Source: an uncultured Bacteroidales bacterium
GTDB lineage: Bacteria; Bacteroidota; Bacteroidia; Bacteroidales; UBA932
Length of the DNA stretch: 9,320 bases
NCBI GenBank assembly: GCA_946405485.1
Contig: CAMJHJ010000082.1
Span: 1-9,320 of the forward strand
Direction of reading: 5' to 3'
Under the pieces are notes generated by a model. The model was not told where the DNA came from, did no database searches, and saw nothing but the letters and a program-made list of their open reading frames with translations. Positions within the stretch are counted from its first letter, which is position 1. Every line of letters begins with the position of its first letter. Shown here piece by piece: positions 1-6,392 of the stretch. Position numbers and translations under genes: made by a program.

Positions 1-208
1 GACTCGAAGTCAAAGTCTTCGACATACCCGCTTGCTTCACCTTCCTCTATGGCAGTGCGGAGAGCTGCTATCTTTTGCTCATCCTCCTCCAGCCTCCTGA
101 GCCCGGCACGAATCACCTCACTGGCATTCGTGTAGCGCCCGCCATGAACGCTGGCCTGGATAAATTCGTCAAAATGAGCCCCTAATGCAACAGTAGTCGT
201 CTTCATTT
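1..208 (-). CDS. ParD-family type II antitoxin (3' end cut by window edge)
   Basis: This encodes the first 69 residues of a ribbon-helix-helix antitoxin, starting at ATG 208 and leaving the window at position 1 without a stop. The N-terminus MKTTTVALGAHFDEFIQ is the beta-strand plus first helix of the ParD/CC2985 group. GRYTNASEVIRAGLRRLE (residues 23-40) is the typical second helix region, and the acidic tail EEGEASGYVEDFDFE is the segment that normally grips the toxin. Family members are about 80-90 residues, so perhaps 10-20 are missing. ParD proteins dimerise, bind their own promoter and neutralise a ParE/RelE-fold toxin (DNA gyrase poison or mRNA interferase). The toxin gene normally follows directly, so it should lie just outside the left edge; this is inference. 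A palindrome over the upstream -7 box fits autoregulation. The ATG is preferred because the protein begins exactly where family members begin; no strong Shine-Dalgarno sequence is visible. Confidence 0.9.
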
Positions 209-226
209 CTATCACTATTTGCAACA

Positions 227-234
227 AATATAAG
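227..234 (-). promoter_or_regulatory. Candidate -7 promoter box of the antitoxin gene
   Basis: Read on the minus strand the bases are TATATTTG, an exact match to the Bacteroidota -7 consensus TAnnTTTG, 18 nt before the antitoxin ATG. It is part of the 11-mer TCTTATATTTG that also precedes the sensor-regulator gene at 4955-4965. No convincing -33 TTTG/TTG element is seen at the usual spacing, so the promoter may be weak or may need help from an activator. Confidence 0.5.
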
Positions 235-248
235 AAATATTCTTATAT
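230..248. promoter_or_regulatory. Palindrome overlapping antitoxin promoter (candidate operator)
   Basis: This is a perfect inverted repeat with 9-bp arms ATATAAGAA / TTCTTATAT around one central base. It overlaps the -7 box at 227-234 and extends upstream, where a bound repressor would block RNA polymerase. Ribbon-helix-helix antitoxins commonly bind such palindromes in their own promoters. The link to this antitoxin is inferred from position. Confidence 0.5.
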
Positions 249-256
249 GGTAGGAT

Positions 257-280
257 TCTTTGGTCGCATTTGGTCATTTT
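257..280. repeat. Tandem GGTC element, copy 1
   Basis: Two TTTGGTC words lie at 259-265 and 269-275, exactly 10 bp (one helical turn) apart. The 24-bp stretch matches the stretch at 1041-1064 at 19 of 24 positions without gaps. It lies about 50 nt upstream of the antitoxin ATG and just beyond the palindrome. A protein-binding site is the simplest reading; the binding protein is unknown. Confidence 0.4.
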
Positions 281-281
281 C

Positions 282-302
282 CTCCGGCTGAAGAACCCGG
301 AG
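282..302 (-). terminator. Stem-loop after the acetyltransferase gene, possible terminator
   Basis: A 6-bp perfect GC-rich stem (CTCCGG / CCGGAG) encloses a 9-nt loop, 16 bp beyond the acetyltransferase stop. On the minus transcript it is followed by an A-rich run, not a U-tract, so it is not a textbook intrinsic terminator. It could still act as a transcript-end stabiliser or a weak terminator between the acetyltransferase and antitoxin genes. Confidence 0.3.
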
Positions 303-318
303 ACCGATAAATTGGAAT

Positions 319-969
319 TTATACGTTAATCTTTCTTATCAATGAGAGGTCACCGCTGGACAGTGCCTCGAAGTTGGCCTCAATCTTCTCGATGTCCCAG
401 TCCCACCATTTCAGTTCCAGAAGGTAGGCGATGAACTCGTCATCAAAGCGTTTTCTAATTACCCTGCAAGGATTGCCGGCAGCAACGGCATAAGGTGGGA
501 TGTCAGAGGCCACAACTGAATTGGCACCGATGATGGCTCCGTCACCGATATGCACACCAGGCATCACGGTTACGTTCTGGCCGATCCAGACATCGTTTCC
601 CACGACGGTATCACCCTTCAGGGGGAGTTCATCTTTAACCGGTGCGATGGCGCTGCCCCAGTCGCCACCCATGATGTAAAACGGATACGTAGTCACGCCA
701 TCCATCCTATGGTTGGCGCCGTTCATCACGAACTCAATGCCCTTGGCAATGGCGCAGAACTTCCCGATAATCAGTTTGTCTCCTATGAAATCGTAGAAGT
801 GCGTCACATGCTTCTCGAACTGATCCGCACCGTCCACATCGTCATAGTAGGTGTAGTCTCCGATGATGATACGAGGATTCTTCACTACATTCTTGATGTA
901 GCAAAGGCTCGGAATCTTGGGATTCGGGAAGGCAGCGTTCGGATCGGGCCTGTTGGTTATACTGTACAT
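319..969 (-). CDS. Vat/CatB-family O-acetyltransferase (streptogramin A acetyltransferase-like)
   Basis: This is a complete 216-residue acetyl-CoA-dependent O-acetyltransferase of the left-handed beta-helix (hexapeptide) xenobiotic class. Vat enzymes acetylate the hydroxyl of group A streptogramins; CatB relatives act on chloramphenicol. Residues 83-91 read NGANHRMDG with the expected catalytic His87, followed by TTYPF. This context resembles Vat(D) more than CatB. The hexapeptide coil runs from about 62 to 80 and again from 118 to 153 (KGDTVVGNDVWIGQNVTVMP, then IGDGAIIGANSVVASDIPPY). After it come AAGNPCRVIRKRF (163-175) and the C-terminal KWWDWDIEKI helix at about 187-196. Length agrees with the usual 205-220. 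The protein is cytosolic. The start is the ATG at 969, with a -7 box about 28 nt upstream. The gene is less GC-rich than the sensor gene beside it and sits next to an antitoxin, hinting at accessory origin. The actual substrate is not proven; some chromosomal relatives may not confer resistance. Confidence 0.88.
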   Translation of the reverse strand: MYSITNRPDPNAAFPNPKIPSLCYIKNVVKNPRIIIGDYTYYDDVDGADQFEKHVTHFYDFIGDKLIIGKFCAIAKGIEFVMNGANHRMDGVTTYPFYIMGGDWGSAIAPVKDELPLKGDTVVGNDVWIGQNVTVMPGVHIGDGAIIGANSVVASDIPPYAVAAGNPCRVIRKRFDDEFIAYLLELKWWDWDIEKIEANFEALSSGDLSLIRKINV

Positions 970-997
970 GGTGGTAAATCTCGATTTATCTGGCTCT

Positions 998-1005
998 CAA
1001 AAGTA
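998..1005 (-). promoter_or_regulatory. Candidate -7 box of the acetyltransferase gene
   Basis: On the minus strand the bases are TACTTTTG, matching TAnnTTTG, 28 nt before the ATG at 969. That would give a leader of roughly 25 nt. The upstream stretch is AT-rich but lacks a clear -33 TTG at standard spacing. Confidence 0.45.
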
Positions 1006-1040
1006 ATCATTATTATTCAGATCCTTTAGAACTAGATAGA

Positions 1041-1064
1041 TCTTCGGTCACTTTGGGTCATCTT
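1041..1064. repeat. Tandem GGTC element, copy 2
   Basis: This is the second copy of the element at 257-280, with GGTC words at 1046-1049 and 1056-1059, again 10 bp apart. It lies in the 111-bp gap between the sensor-regulator stop and the acetyltransferase start, about 36 bp upstream of that gene's -7 box. Nothing else is recognised in this gap, and no clear terminator for the sensor-regulator gene is visible. Confidence 0.4.
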
Positions 1065-1080
1065 TTCCGCCCGTCACGCG

Positions 1081-4000
1081 CTAAGCGGCATCCGTGCCGT
1101 TCTCTGCGGGATTCCGTCTGGCCTTGGACGGGACGTATCCGAAGAATTCCTTGTAGCACTTGCTGAAATAGCGCGGCGAGGTGAAGCCGACTTCGTAGCA
1201 GATCTCGGAGATGGTGAGTCCGCTCTGCATCAGCAGCCTTTCGGCGTGGCGGAGCCGGACGATCTTGATGAATTCCGAGGGCGTATTGCCGGTGGCGGCG
1301 ACCATGCGGCGGTAGATGTTGGCCCGCGACATGCCCATGGCGTCGGCGATCTGCTCCACGCTCAATTCGCTTTCGGAGATGTTCTCCTCGATGAAGGCCG
1401 TCACCTTGTCGACGAATTTGCGGTCCACGGATTCCACTTTCCGCTCCTCGATGCGGGCCTTCAGCTTGCCGGAGGTGTCGATGCCGGTCCGGGAGACGAG
1501 GATGGCGATATGCTCCCGGAGGACCTGGAGGTCGAACGGCTTGGTGAAGTAGTCGTCCGCCCCGCAGTCGCGGCTTTTCTTCTCGTTCTCGTCGGTGAGC
1601 CTGGCCGTCAGCATGACGACCGGGATGTGGGCCGTCGCCGGGTTGGCTTTGATCCGCTGGCAGAGTTCGTTGCCGTCCATGTTGGGCATCATCACGTCCG
1701 AGACCACGATGTCCGGCCGGAGGGTCTCCATCTTCTTCAGAGCCGCCAGCCCGTCCGTGGCCGTGATGACGTTATACTCGGAAGAGAGGATGCCGGAGAG
1801 ATAATCCAGGAAGTCGTCGCTGTCGTCCACCAGCAGCAGGTTGACCCTGCGGGCTGCGGTCCGGTCCGGACCGGCGCCTGCGGACGCCTCTTCTTCGTAT
1901 AGCGAACTCTTCACGAATCCGTCGCCGGAGGCGTTGCATTCCTTGGCGGGAAGGAACACCGTGAACGTCGCGCCGCCTCCCGGGGTGTCGGAAACCTCCA
2001 CCCGTCCTTCATGCATGGATACATATTCCCGGACGATGTTGAGGCCGATCCCGCTCCCGCCCTTGTTGGCGGAGCCTTCGCCCTGCCAGAAGCGGTCGAA
2101 GAGATGCGGCTTCTCCTTGTCGGGGATCCCCCTGCCGTTGTCGGACACCCGGATGACGGCGTCGCCGCCATCCAGGGAGAGGTCGACGTCCACCCTGCCG
2201 CCCTCTTCGGTATATTTGATGGCGTTGCTCAGGAGGTTGGTCACCACCTTCGAGACCTTGTCCTCGTCGAACAGCATCTCGATATGGTCTTTCGCGGTCC
2301 GGAAAGTCAGCGTGACGCCTTTTTCCTTCAGGGCCAGGAACTGCGCGACCGAGGAGCGGACCGTGTCCACGAGGTCCTTCCGCGAGAAATGGACGCTCTG
2401 GGCGTTCATCATCAGGCTCCGGAGGTCGAGCATCTGGTTCACCATGTCCAGCAGCTTGCGGGCGTTCCTTTCGGCGATGGTCAGTTCGCCCTTGACCTGC
2501 GCGTCCTGCTCCTTCCCGATCGCGTCGGAGAGGGGAGAGAGGATGAGGGAAAGCGGCGTGCGGAGCTCGTGGCTGATATTGATGAAGAAGATCTGCTTCA
2601 TTTCAGAAATGGCCTTTTCTTCCCGCTCCGCCCGGCGCTTCCGGCTGATCCGGTAGAGGACGGACAGGAATCCGAGCAGCAGCAGGGAATAGAGGAGGAA
2701 GGCCAGCGTGCTTCTGTACCAGGGCGGACGGACCGTGATGTCCAGGCTGCTCACCGGCCCGGAGGCGTTGCCTTCCGCGTCAGCGATGGCGACTTCCAGC
2801 TTCATCCGGCCGGATTTCGCGTTGGCGAACTGCACGGCCGGCATGCCGTCCGGCGTCGGGGTCCATTGGCTCCCGTCCGTGCTGAAGATGAACCTCGGCT
2901 GGCCGGGCTTGCCGATGGTGGAGGAGGCCAGGTTGATGATGAAGGAGCGCTGCTTCCAGGAGAGGGACATGTGGGGTTCTACGTTTCGCTCTCCCTCCGG
3001 CAGGACGATTCCGCTGAAGATGACAAAAGTGGAGTCCTGGCGCTCGATGACGTCCCGGGGGGCGATCCTTACGATGCCCCGCTGGCTGCCTGCCAGGATG
3101 TCGCCGTTGCTGAGGCTGACCATCGCATTCTTGTTGAAGAGGACGTCCGGCACGCCTTCGTCCGTCCCGTATGAAGTGGCGAAGAAACTCCAGCCGTCCT
3201 TCACGGCATTCACCTGGATGCGGGAGAGCAGGTTGTTGGAGCACACCCAGAGACCGCCCAGGGAGTCTTCCGCCACGGAGACGGTGTGGAAATTGGTGGA
3301 GTTGCCCCGGATATCCACCAGGTAAGCCTTCCCGGAGGCGATGTCGTAGGCGTGGATGCCCTTGTTGGAGGCAATCCATAGCAGGCCCCGGGAGTCAATG
3401 AAGATATCCCGGACGTGCAGCCCGTCCAGCTGTCCGGACCCGACGGCCCGGATGGTCCCGGTCCGCGGGTCGAACACGTCGACGCCTTTGGCGTGCCCGA
3501 TGTACAGGAGCCCGCTTTCGGAGAAGCAGAGCGAGCTGACGTGGTCTTCCTTCAGCGGGCTGTTCCCGTGGTTGTAGACCTCCGATGCGCCCGTGGCGAT
3601 GTCCATGACCTGCAGGCCCGCCCCGAGGGTGCCGATATAGATTTTCCCGTCCCGGGAACATTTGATGTCCCAGATGTCGTTGCTCGCCAGCTTGCCGTCG
3701 GCCGTGTGGTAGGCCGTCCAGTTGCCGTCGCTGAAACGGGTGAGGCCGCTCCGGAAGCCGCCGAACCAGAGGGAGCCGTCCGGCGCCAGCGTGCTGCTCA
3801 CCACGATGTCGGAAAGCAGTCCGTCCTGGTCCATCCGGATATGGGTGCGCTCCCCGGTCTCGGGATCGAGGCGGACGATGCCGCTGCCGTCGGTGCCGAG
3901 CCAGATGGTTCCGGCGTTGTCTTCCAGGACGGTGGTGACGTCTTCCAGCGGCGTGTGCGCAAAGGTGTTCTTCCCGTCATAAATGAAACTCAGCCCGCTC

Positions 4001-4950
4001 TTGTAGGTGCCGAGCCACATGACGCCGTCGTCGTCGCTGTAGAGGCATTGGATGCATTCGCCCAGGAAGGGCGTGTCAGCCGGCCGCTCGCGGCCGAACA
4101 GGTCCGCGACATCTTCTCCCGGGGTGTAGATCAGCAGGCCGTCGTGGTCGGTGGCAATCCAGACGCGCCCCGAAGCGTCGGTAGCCACATCTTTGATCAG
4201 CAGACGGTGCGACTTCCATTCGCCGGTGGCGGTGTCGTGGGTCCAGGAGACCTCGCCCGTGAAGATGATCTCCAGGCCGGCGGAATCCTTGAACAGCCGG
4301 TAATTCGTATCCGTCAGGTCGGAGTTCCCCGTGACAGGGGTCTCCACCGACACGGTCTTCATCGTGACGGGGTCGATGCGGACGATGCGCCCGTCGGCGC
4401 AGCAGAGGGTGATCTCGTCCCCGGAGAAGACCAGGTCGGTCGCCGGGACGTCGGCGGGTTTGCCTTCAATGGTCCATGACCCGGTCCTGTCCGGTCGGAG
4501 CTCCACCTTATAGAGCGTGGAGCCGCAGACCGCCCAGATGTTGCCGCGCGCATCGACCTTCAGGACGTTGATCTTGCCCGTGATCCCGTGGCTGGCCAGC
4601 CAGGCGGACGGGTCCTGGACCACCCGCTCGTCCGAAAGGTCCATATAGGAATATCCCAGCGGCGTATGGATCCAGAGGCGCCCCTCCGCATCTTCGAAGA
4701 TGTCGTTGATGGAATTGTCGGGAATGGCGTCCGGTCCTTCAAAGAAATGCTTGAAACGGAAACCGTCGTAGCGGTTGAGGCCCACGTGGGTGCCGATCCA
4801 CAGGAAGCCCCGGGAGTCCTTGAACACGACGTAGATGCTGTTGTCGGACAGGCCGTCGTTGATGGTCAGGTGCCGGAACTCCGCACCGTGCACGGACGGG
4901 CAGAGCACCAGGAATACAATGGCAGTTAAGATTGGTAGCAGGCGTTTCAC
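1081..4950 (-). CDS. Hybrid two-component system sensor-regulator (HTCS)
   Basis: This 1289-residue one-protein sensor kinase and transcription factor is of the type that controls Bacteroidales polysaccharide-utilisation loci. A signal peptide (about 1-22, ending SVHG-AEF) leads into periplasmic propeller repeats of the form DxxGxxWIGTxxGL (about 30-630), probably two beta-propellers. A divergent Y_Y_Y-like domain (about 680-742) ends in RPPWYRS, and one membrane span follows (about 748-767). In the cytoplasm come HisKA with phospho-acceptor His794 (NISHELRTPL), and a HATPase with N-box N905/N909, DNGRGIP at 937-943 and GGSGIGL at 964-970. The receiver has acidic pair D1042/D1043, phospho-acceptor D1085 (SDVMMPNMDG), T1115 and K1137. 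An AraC-type double helix-turn-helix occupies about 1180-1277. The start is GTG 4950: an in-frame TGA lies two codons upstream, and the next GTG would break the signal peptide. The gene is divergent from the phosphatase-susC operon, its likely target. The ligand is unknown. Confidence 0.96.
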   Translation of the reverse strand: MKRLLPILTAIVFLVLCPSVHGAEFRHLTINDGLSDNSIYVVFKDSRGFLWIGTHVGLNRYDGFRFKHFFEGPDAIPDNSINDIFEDAEGRLWIHTPLGYSYMDLSDERVVQDPSAWLASHGITGKINVLKVDARGNIWAVCGSTLYKVELRPDRTGSWTIEGKPADVPATDLVFSGDEITLCCADGRIVRIDPVTMKTVSVETPVTGNSDLTDTNYRLFKDSAGLEIIFTGEVSWTHDTATGEWKSHRLLIKDVATDASGRVWIATDHDGLLIYTPGEDVADLFGRERPADTPFLGECIQCLYSDDDGVMWLGTYKSGLSFIYDGKNTFAHTPLEDVTTVLEDNAGTIWLGTDGSGIVRLDPETGERTHIRMDQDGLLSDIVVSSTLAPDGSLWFGGFRSGLTRFSDGNWTAYHTADGKLASNDIWDIKCSRDGKIYIGTLGAGLQVMDIATGASEVYNHGNSPLKEDHVSSLCFSESGLLYIGHAKGVDVFDPRTGTIRAVGSGQLDGLHVRDIFIDSRGLLWIASNKGIHAYDIASGKAYLVDIRGNSTNFHTVSVAEDSLGGLWVCSNNLLSRIQVNAVKDGWSFFATSYGTDEGVPDVLFNKNAMVSLSNGDILAGSQRGIVRIAPRDVIERQDSTFVIFSGIVLPEGERNVEPHMSLSWKQRSFIINLASSTIGKPGQPRFIFSTDGSQWTPTPDGMPAVQFANAKSGRMKLEVAIADAEGNASGPVSSLDITVRPPWYRSTLAFLLYSLLLLGFLSVLYRISRKRRAEREEKAISEMKQIFFINISHELRTPLSLILSPLSDAIGKEQDAQVKGELTIAERNARKLLDMVNQMLDLRSLMMNAQSVHFSRKDLVDTVRSSVAQFLALKEKGVTLTFRTAKDHIEMLFDEDKVSKVVTNLLSNAIKYTEEGGRVDVDLSLDGGDAVIRVSDNGRGIPDKEKPHLFDRFWQGEGSANKGGSGIGLNIVREYVSMHEGRVEVSDTPGGGATFTVFLPAKECNASGDGFVKSSLYEEEASAGAGPDRTAARRVNLLLVDDSDDFLDYLSGILSSEYNVITATDGLAALKKMETLRPDIVVSDVMMPNMDGNELCQRIKANPATAHIPVVMLTARLTDENEKKSRDCGADDYFTKPFDLQVLREHIAILVSRTGIDTSGKLKARIEERKVESVDRKFVDKVTAFIEENISESELSVEQIADAMGMSRANIYRRMVAATGNTPSEFIKIVRLRHAERLLMQSGLTISEICYEVGFTSPRYFSKCYKEFFGYVPSKARRNPAENGTDAA

Positions 4951-4954
4951 GGCT

Positions 4955-4962
4955 CAAATATA
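4955..4962 (-). promoter_or_regulatory. Candidate -7 box of the HTCS gene, almost abutting the start codon
   Basis: On the minus strand the bases are TATATTTG (full consensus). Its last base is only 4 nt before the GTG at 4950, so transcription would begin at or next to the start codon and give a leaderless mRNA. A TTG at 4985-4987 could be the -33 element, but its 22-bp spacing is a little long. Confidence 0.45.
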
Positions 4963-4989
4963 AGACAATGAAACGTAGTAGACACAAGA

Positions 4990-5040
4990 TTGCAACATTT
5001 TTTACCATCGTTGCTGATGGCGTTGAATAATTTTGCAACG
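4990..5040. promoter_or_regulatory. Repeated GTTGC/GCAAC words between divergent genes (candidate HTCS operator)
   Basis: In the 132-bp divergent intergenic region (4951-5082) the pentamer GCAAC occurs at 4992-4996 and 5035-5039, and its complement GTTGC at 5010-5014. The outer two sit in identical TTGCAAC heptamers, and the last two extend to a 6-bp inverted pair CGTTGC / GCAACG. A further inverted repeat CCATC / GATGG spans 5005-5020. The cluster lies upstream of the phosphatase -7 box and reaches into it, where an activator or repressor would be expected. The protein that binds here is inferred. Confidence 0.35.
5028..5035 (+). promoter_or_regulatory. Candidate -7 box of the phosphatase-susC operon
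   Basis: The bases TAATTTTG match TAnnTTTG and lie 47 nt before the phosphatase ATG at 5083, giving a leader of about 40 nt. A TTG at 5011-5013 is too close to be a standard -33 element, which fits a promoter that depends on an activator. Confidence 0.4.
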
Positions 5041-5082
5041 TGCTGAATTGGAACAAAACACCGATAGTAACCATTTTATAAC

Positions 5083-6360
5083 ATGTTGAAAAACAAGATT
5101 TTACTGCTTGTCTTATTGCTTTTTTCGTTCCCACTGGCCTGGGGACAGCGGGCGGATGTCCGCGAAGAGGTCTATGCGGATCCGCAGCGGTCATACGGCA
5201 ACGATTTCCCGTATCCCACCGAGACCTGCAGGCCGACCCCGCCGCCCAGAGGGTACAAGCCGTTCTACCTCAGCCATTACGGCCGCCATGGGTCCCGCTA
5301 CTACTGGGAGGCTTCCCTGTACAGGCGCATGGACTCGCTGCTGACCGCGGCGCACAACAGGGGAATTCTCACGGAAGCGGGAGAATCATTCTACGGGCAG
5401 TTCTCTTCCATCCTGCCGGAACTGACCGTCGGCGTCACGGAGCTGACACCGCGGGGATATGAGCAGCACGTGCGCGTCGCAAAGACCATGTACGATTCTT
5501 TCCCGGAAATATTCCGGAAAGGCGGACGCGTCGAGGCGTTCTCTTCCCTCGAAGGCCGTTGCATCGTCAGCATGGCCGCCTTCTGCCAGTCGCTGGCCAG
5601 GCAGAACCGCAAACTGGATATTTTCCAGCGGGCTTCCCGGGCGACGCTCGACGCCGTCGTTCCGGACGCGAAGGAAAATCCCCGGCGCTGGACCATCGAT
5701 CCGGAGCCGTTCCCGGTAGCGGGCGAGCCTTCCGTCTCAGCCGGTCCCGCAGCGAGGAGAATGCCGTTCGTGGAGATGTTCTTCAAGGACGCGTCGCTGG
5801 GCGAACGGGAGAAAATGACCATCCAGTCCACCTTGAATACCTTCTACACTTCTCTCCCCAGCATCGGGTATGAGGGAATGATGGGGGATCCCTATTCCCT
5901 GGAAGAAATGTACAGCCGCTGGGAAGTGTCGAACGCGGGCGCCTACCGGCATTACTGGTCCAGGCGTTATCTCGCGGTCCCCATCGTCGAAGACATCCTG
6001 GACAGGGCCGAGGCCGTGATTTCCGGCAGGAGCACCGAAATCGCGGACCTGCGTTTCGGGCACGATTCCTATCTCGGCCCGCTCAACATCCTCCTGGGCC
6101 TGGACGGCGCCCTGACGGTCCCCGCCGATCCGGACGATTTCAAATACGTATACCAGAATTACAACACCTGCATGGCCGGCAATATCCAGCTGGTCTTCTA
6201 CAAAAGCAGGAAGCCGGGCGGCGAAATCCTGGTCAAGGCCCTTCTTTGCGGCCGGGAGGTGACGCTCCCGCTGCCCGGAGAACAGGCTCCCTATTACAGG
6301 TGGAGCGACTTCCGGGCGTTCTACCGGAACCTGTGCGACAATGCCAGAAACAACAGATAA
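5083..6360 (+). CDS. Secreted histidine acid phosphatase (clade-2, phytase-like)
   Basis: This 425-residue histidine-type phosphatase hydrolyses phosphomonoesters through a phospho-histidine intermediate. The superfamily includes bacterial phytases, glucose-1-phosphatases and inositol-polyphosphate phosphatases. A signal peptide (about 1-21, ending PLAWG) sends it to the periplasm or further out; no lipobox cysteine is seen. The nucleophile motif is RHGSR at 68-72 with His69. The expected second arginine region is SSLEGRCIVSMAAF at 154-167, and the distal proton-donor motif is FGHDSYLGPLN at 325-335 with His327-Asp328. The C-terminal MAGNIQLVFY and PYYRWSDFRAFY stretches resemble those I recall from Bacteroidales members. 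The start is ATG 5083; an in-frame TAA lies at 5068-5070. It is probably co-transcribed with the transporter 32 bp downstream and controlled by the divergent HTCS. Substrate cannot be read from the sequence; phytate, other inositol phosphates or sugar phosphates are candidates. Confidence 0.92.
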   Translation: MLKNKILLLVLLLFSFPLAWGQRADVREEVYADPQRSYGNDFPYPTETCRPTPPPRGYKPFYLSHYGRHGSRYYWEASLYRRMDSLLTAAHNRGILTEAGESFYGQFSSILPELTVGVTELTPRGYEQHVRVAKTMYDSFPEIFRKGGRVEAFSSLEGRCIVSMAAFCQSLARQNRKLDIFQRASRATLDAVVPDAKENPRRWTIDPEPFPVAGEPSVSAGPAARRMPFVEMFFKDASLGEREKMTIQSTLNTFYTSLPSIGYEGMMGDPYSLEEMYSRWEVSNAGAYRHYWSRRYLAVPIVEDILDRAEAVISGRSTEIADLRFGHDSYLGPLNILLGLDGALTVPADPDDFKYVYQNYNTCMAGNIQLVFYKSRKPGGEILVKALLCGREVTLPLPGEQAPYYRWSDFRAFYRNLCDNARNNR

Positions 6361-6392
6361 TACACTCTAATTAATCAATTCAACAACTGCTT

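Noticed and set aside
257..280. CRISPR-like or attC-like repeat
   Set aside because: Only two dispersed copies about 780 bp apart, no regular spacers and no integron attachment-site structure.
550..1029. 159-codon open frame on the plus strand
   Set aside because: It is antisense to the acetyltransferase gene, which carries a clear catalytic motif and full-length fold on the other strand.
1019..1043. AGATC / GATCT inverted repeat as a terminator for the HTCS gene
   Set aside because: Only five pairs can form around a long loop, with no U-tract; too weak to call.
2011..3174. 387-codon open frame on the plus strand
   Set aside because: It is antisense to the HTCS coding region, low in recognisable motifs and rich in Arg/Gly/Val/Asp; a codon-bias shadow. 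The other long plus-strand frames between 1246 and 4929 are rejected for the same reason.
4739..5194. 151-codon minus-strand frame crossing the divergent intergenic region
   Set aside because: It overlaps the HTCS start in another frame and the phosphatase signal peptide in antisense; its sequence has no family resemblance. It would also run through the likely promoters.
6361..6392. Separate promoter for the susC-like gene in the 32-bp gap
   Set aside because: The gap is AT-rich but has no TAnnTTTG box, and it is too short to hold a full promoter; co-transcription with the phosphatase is simpler.
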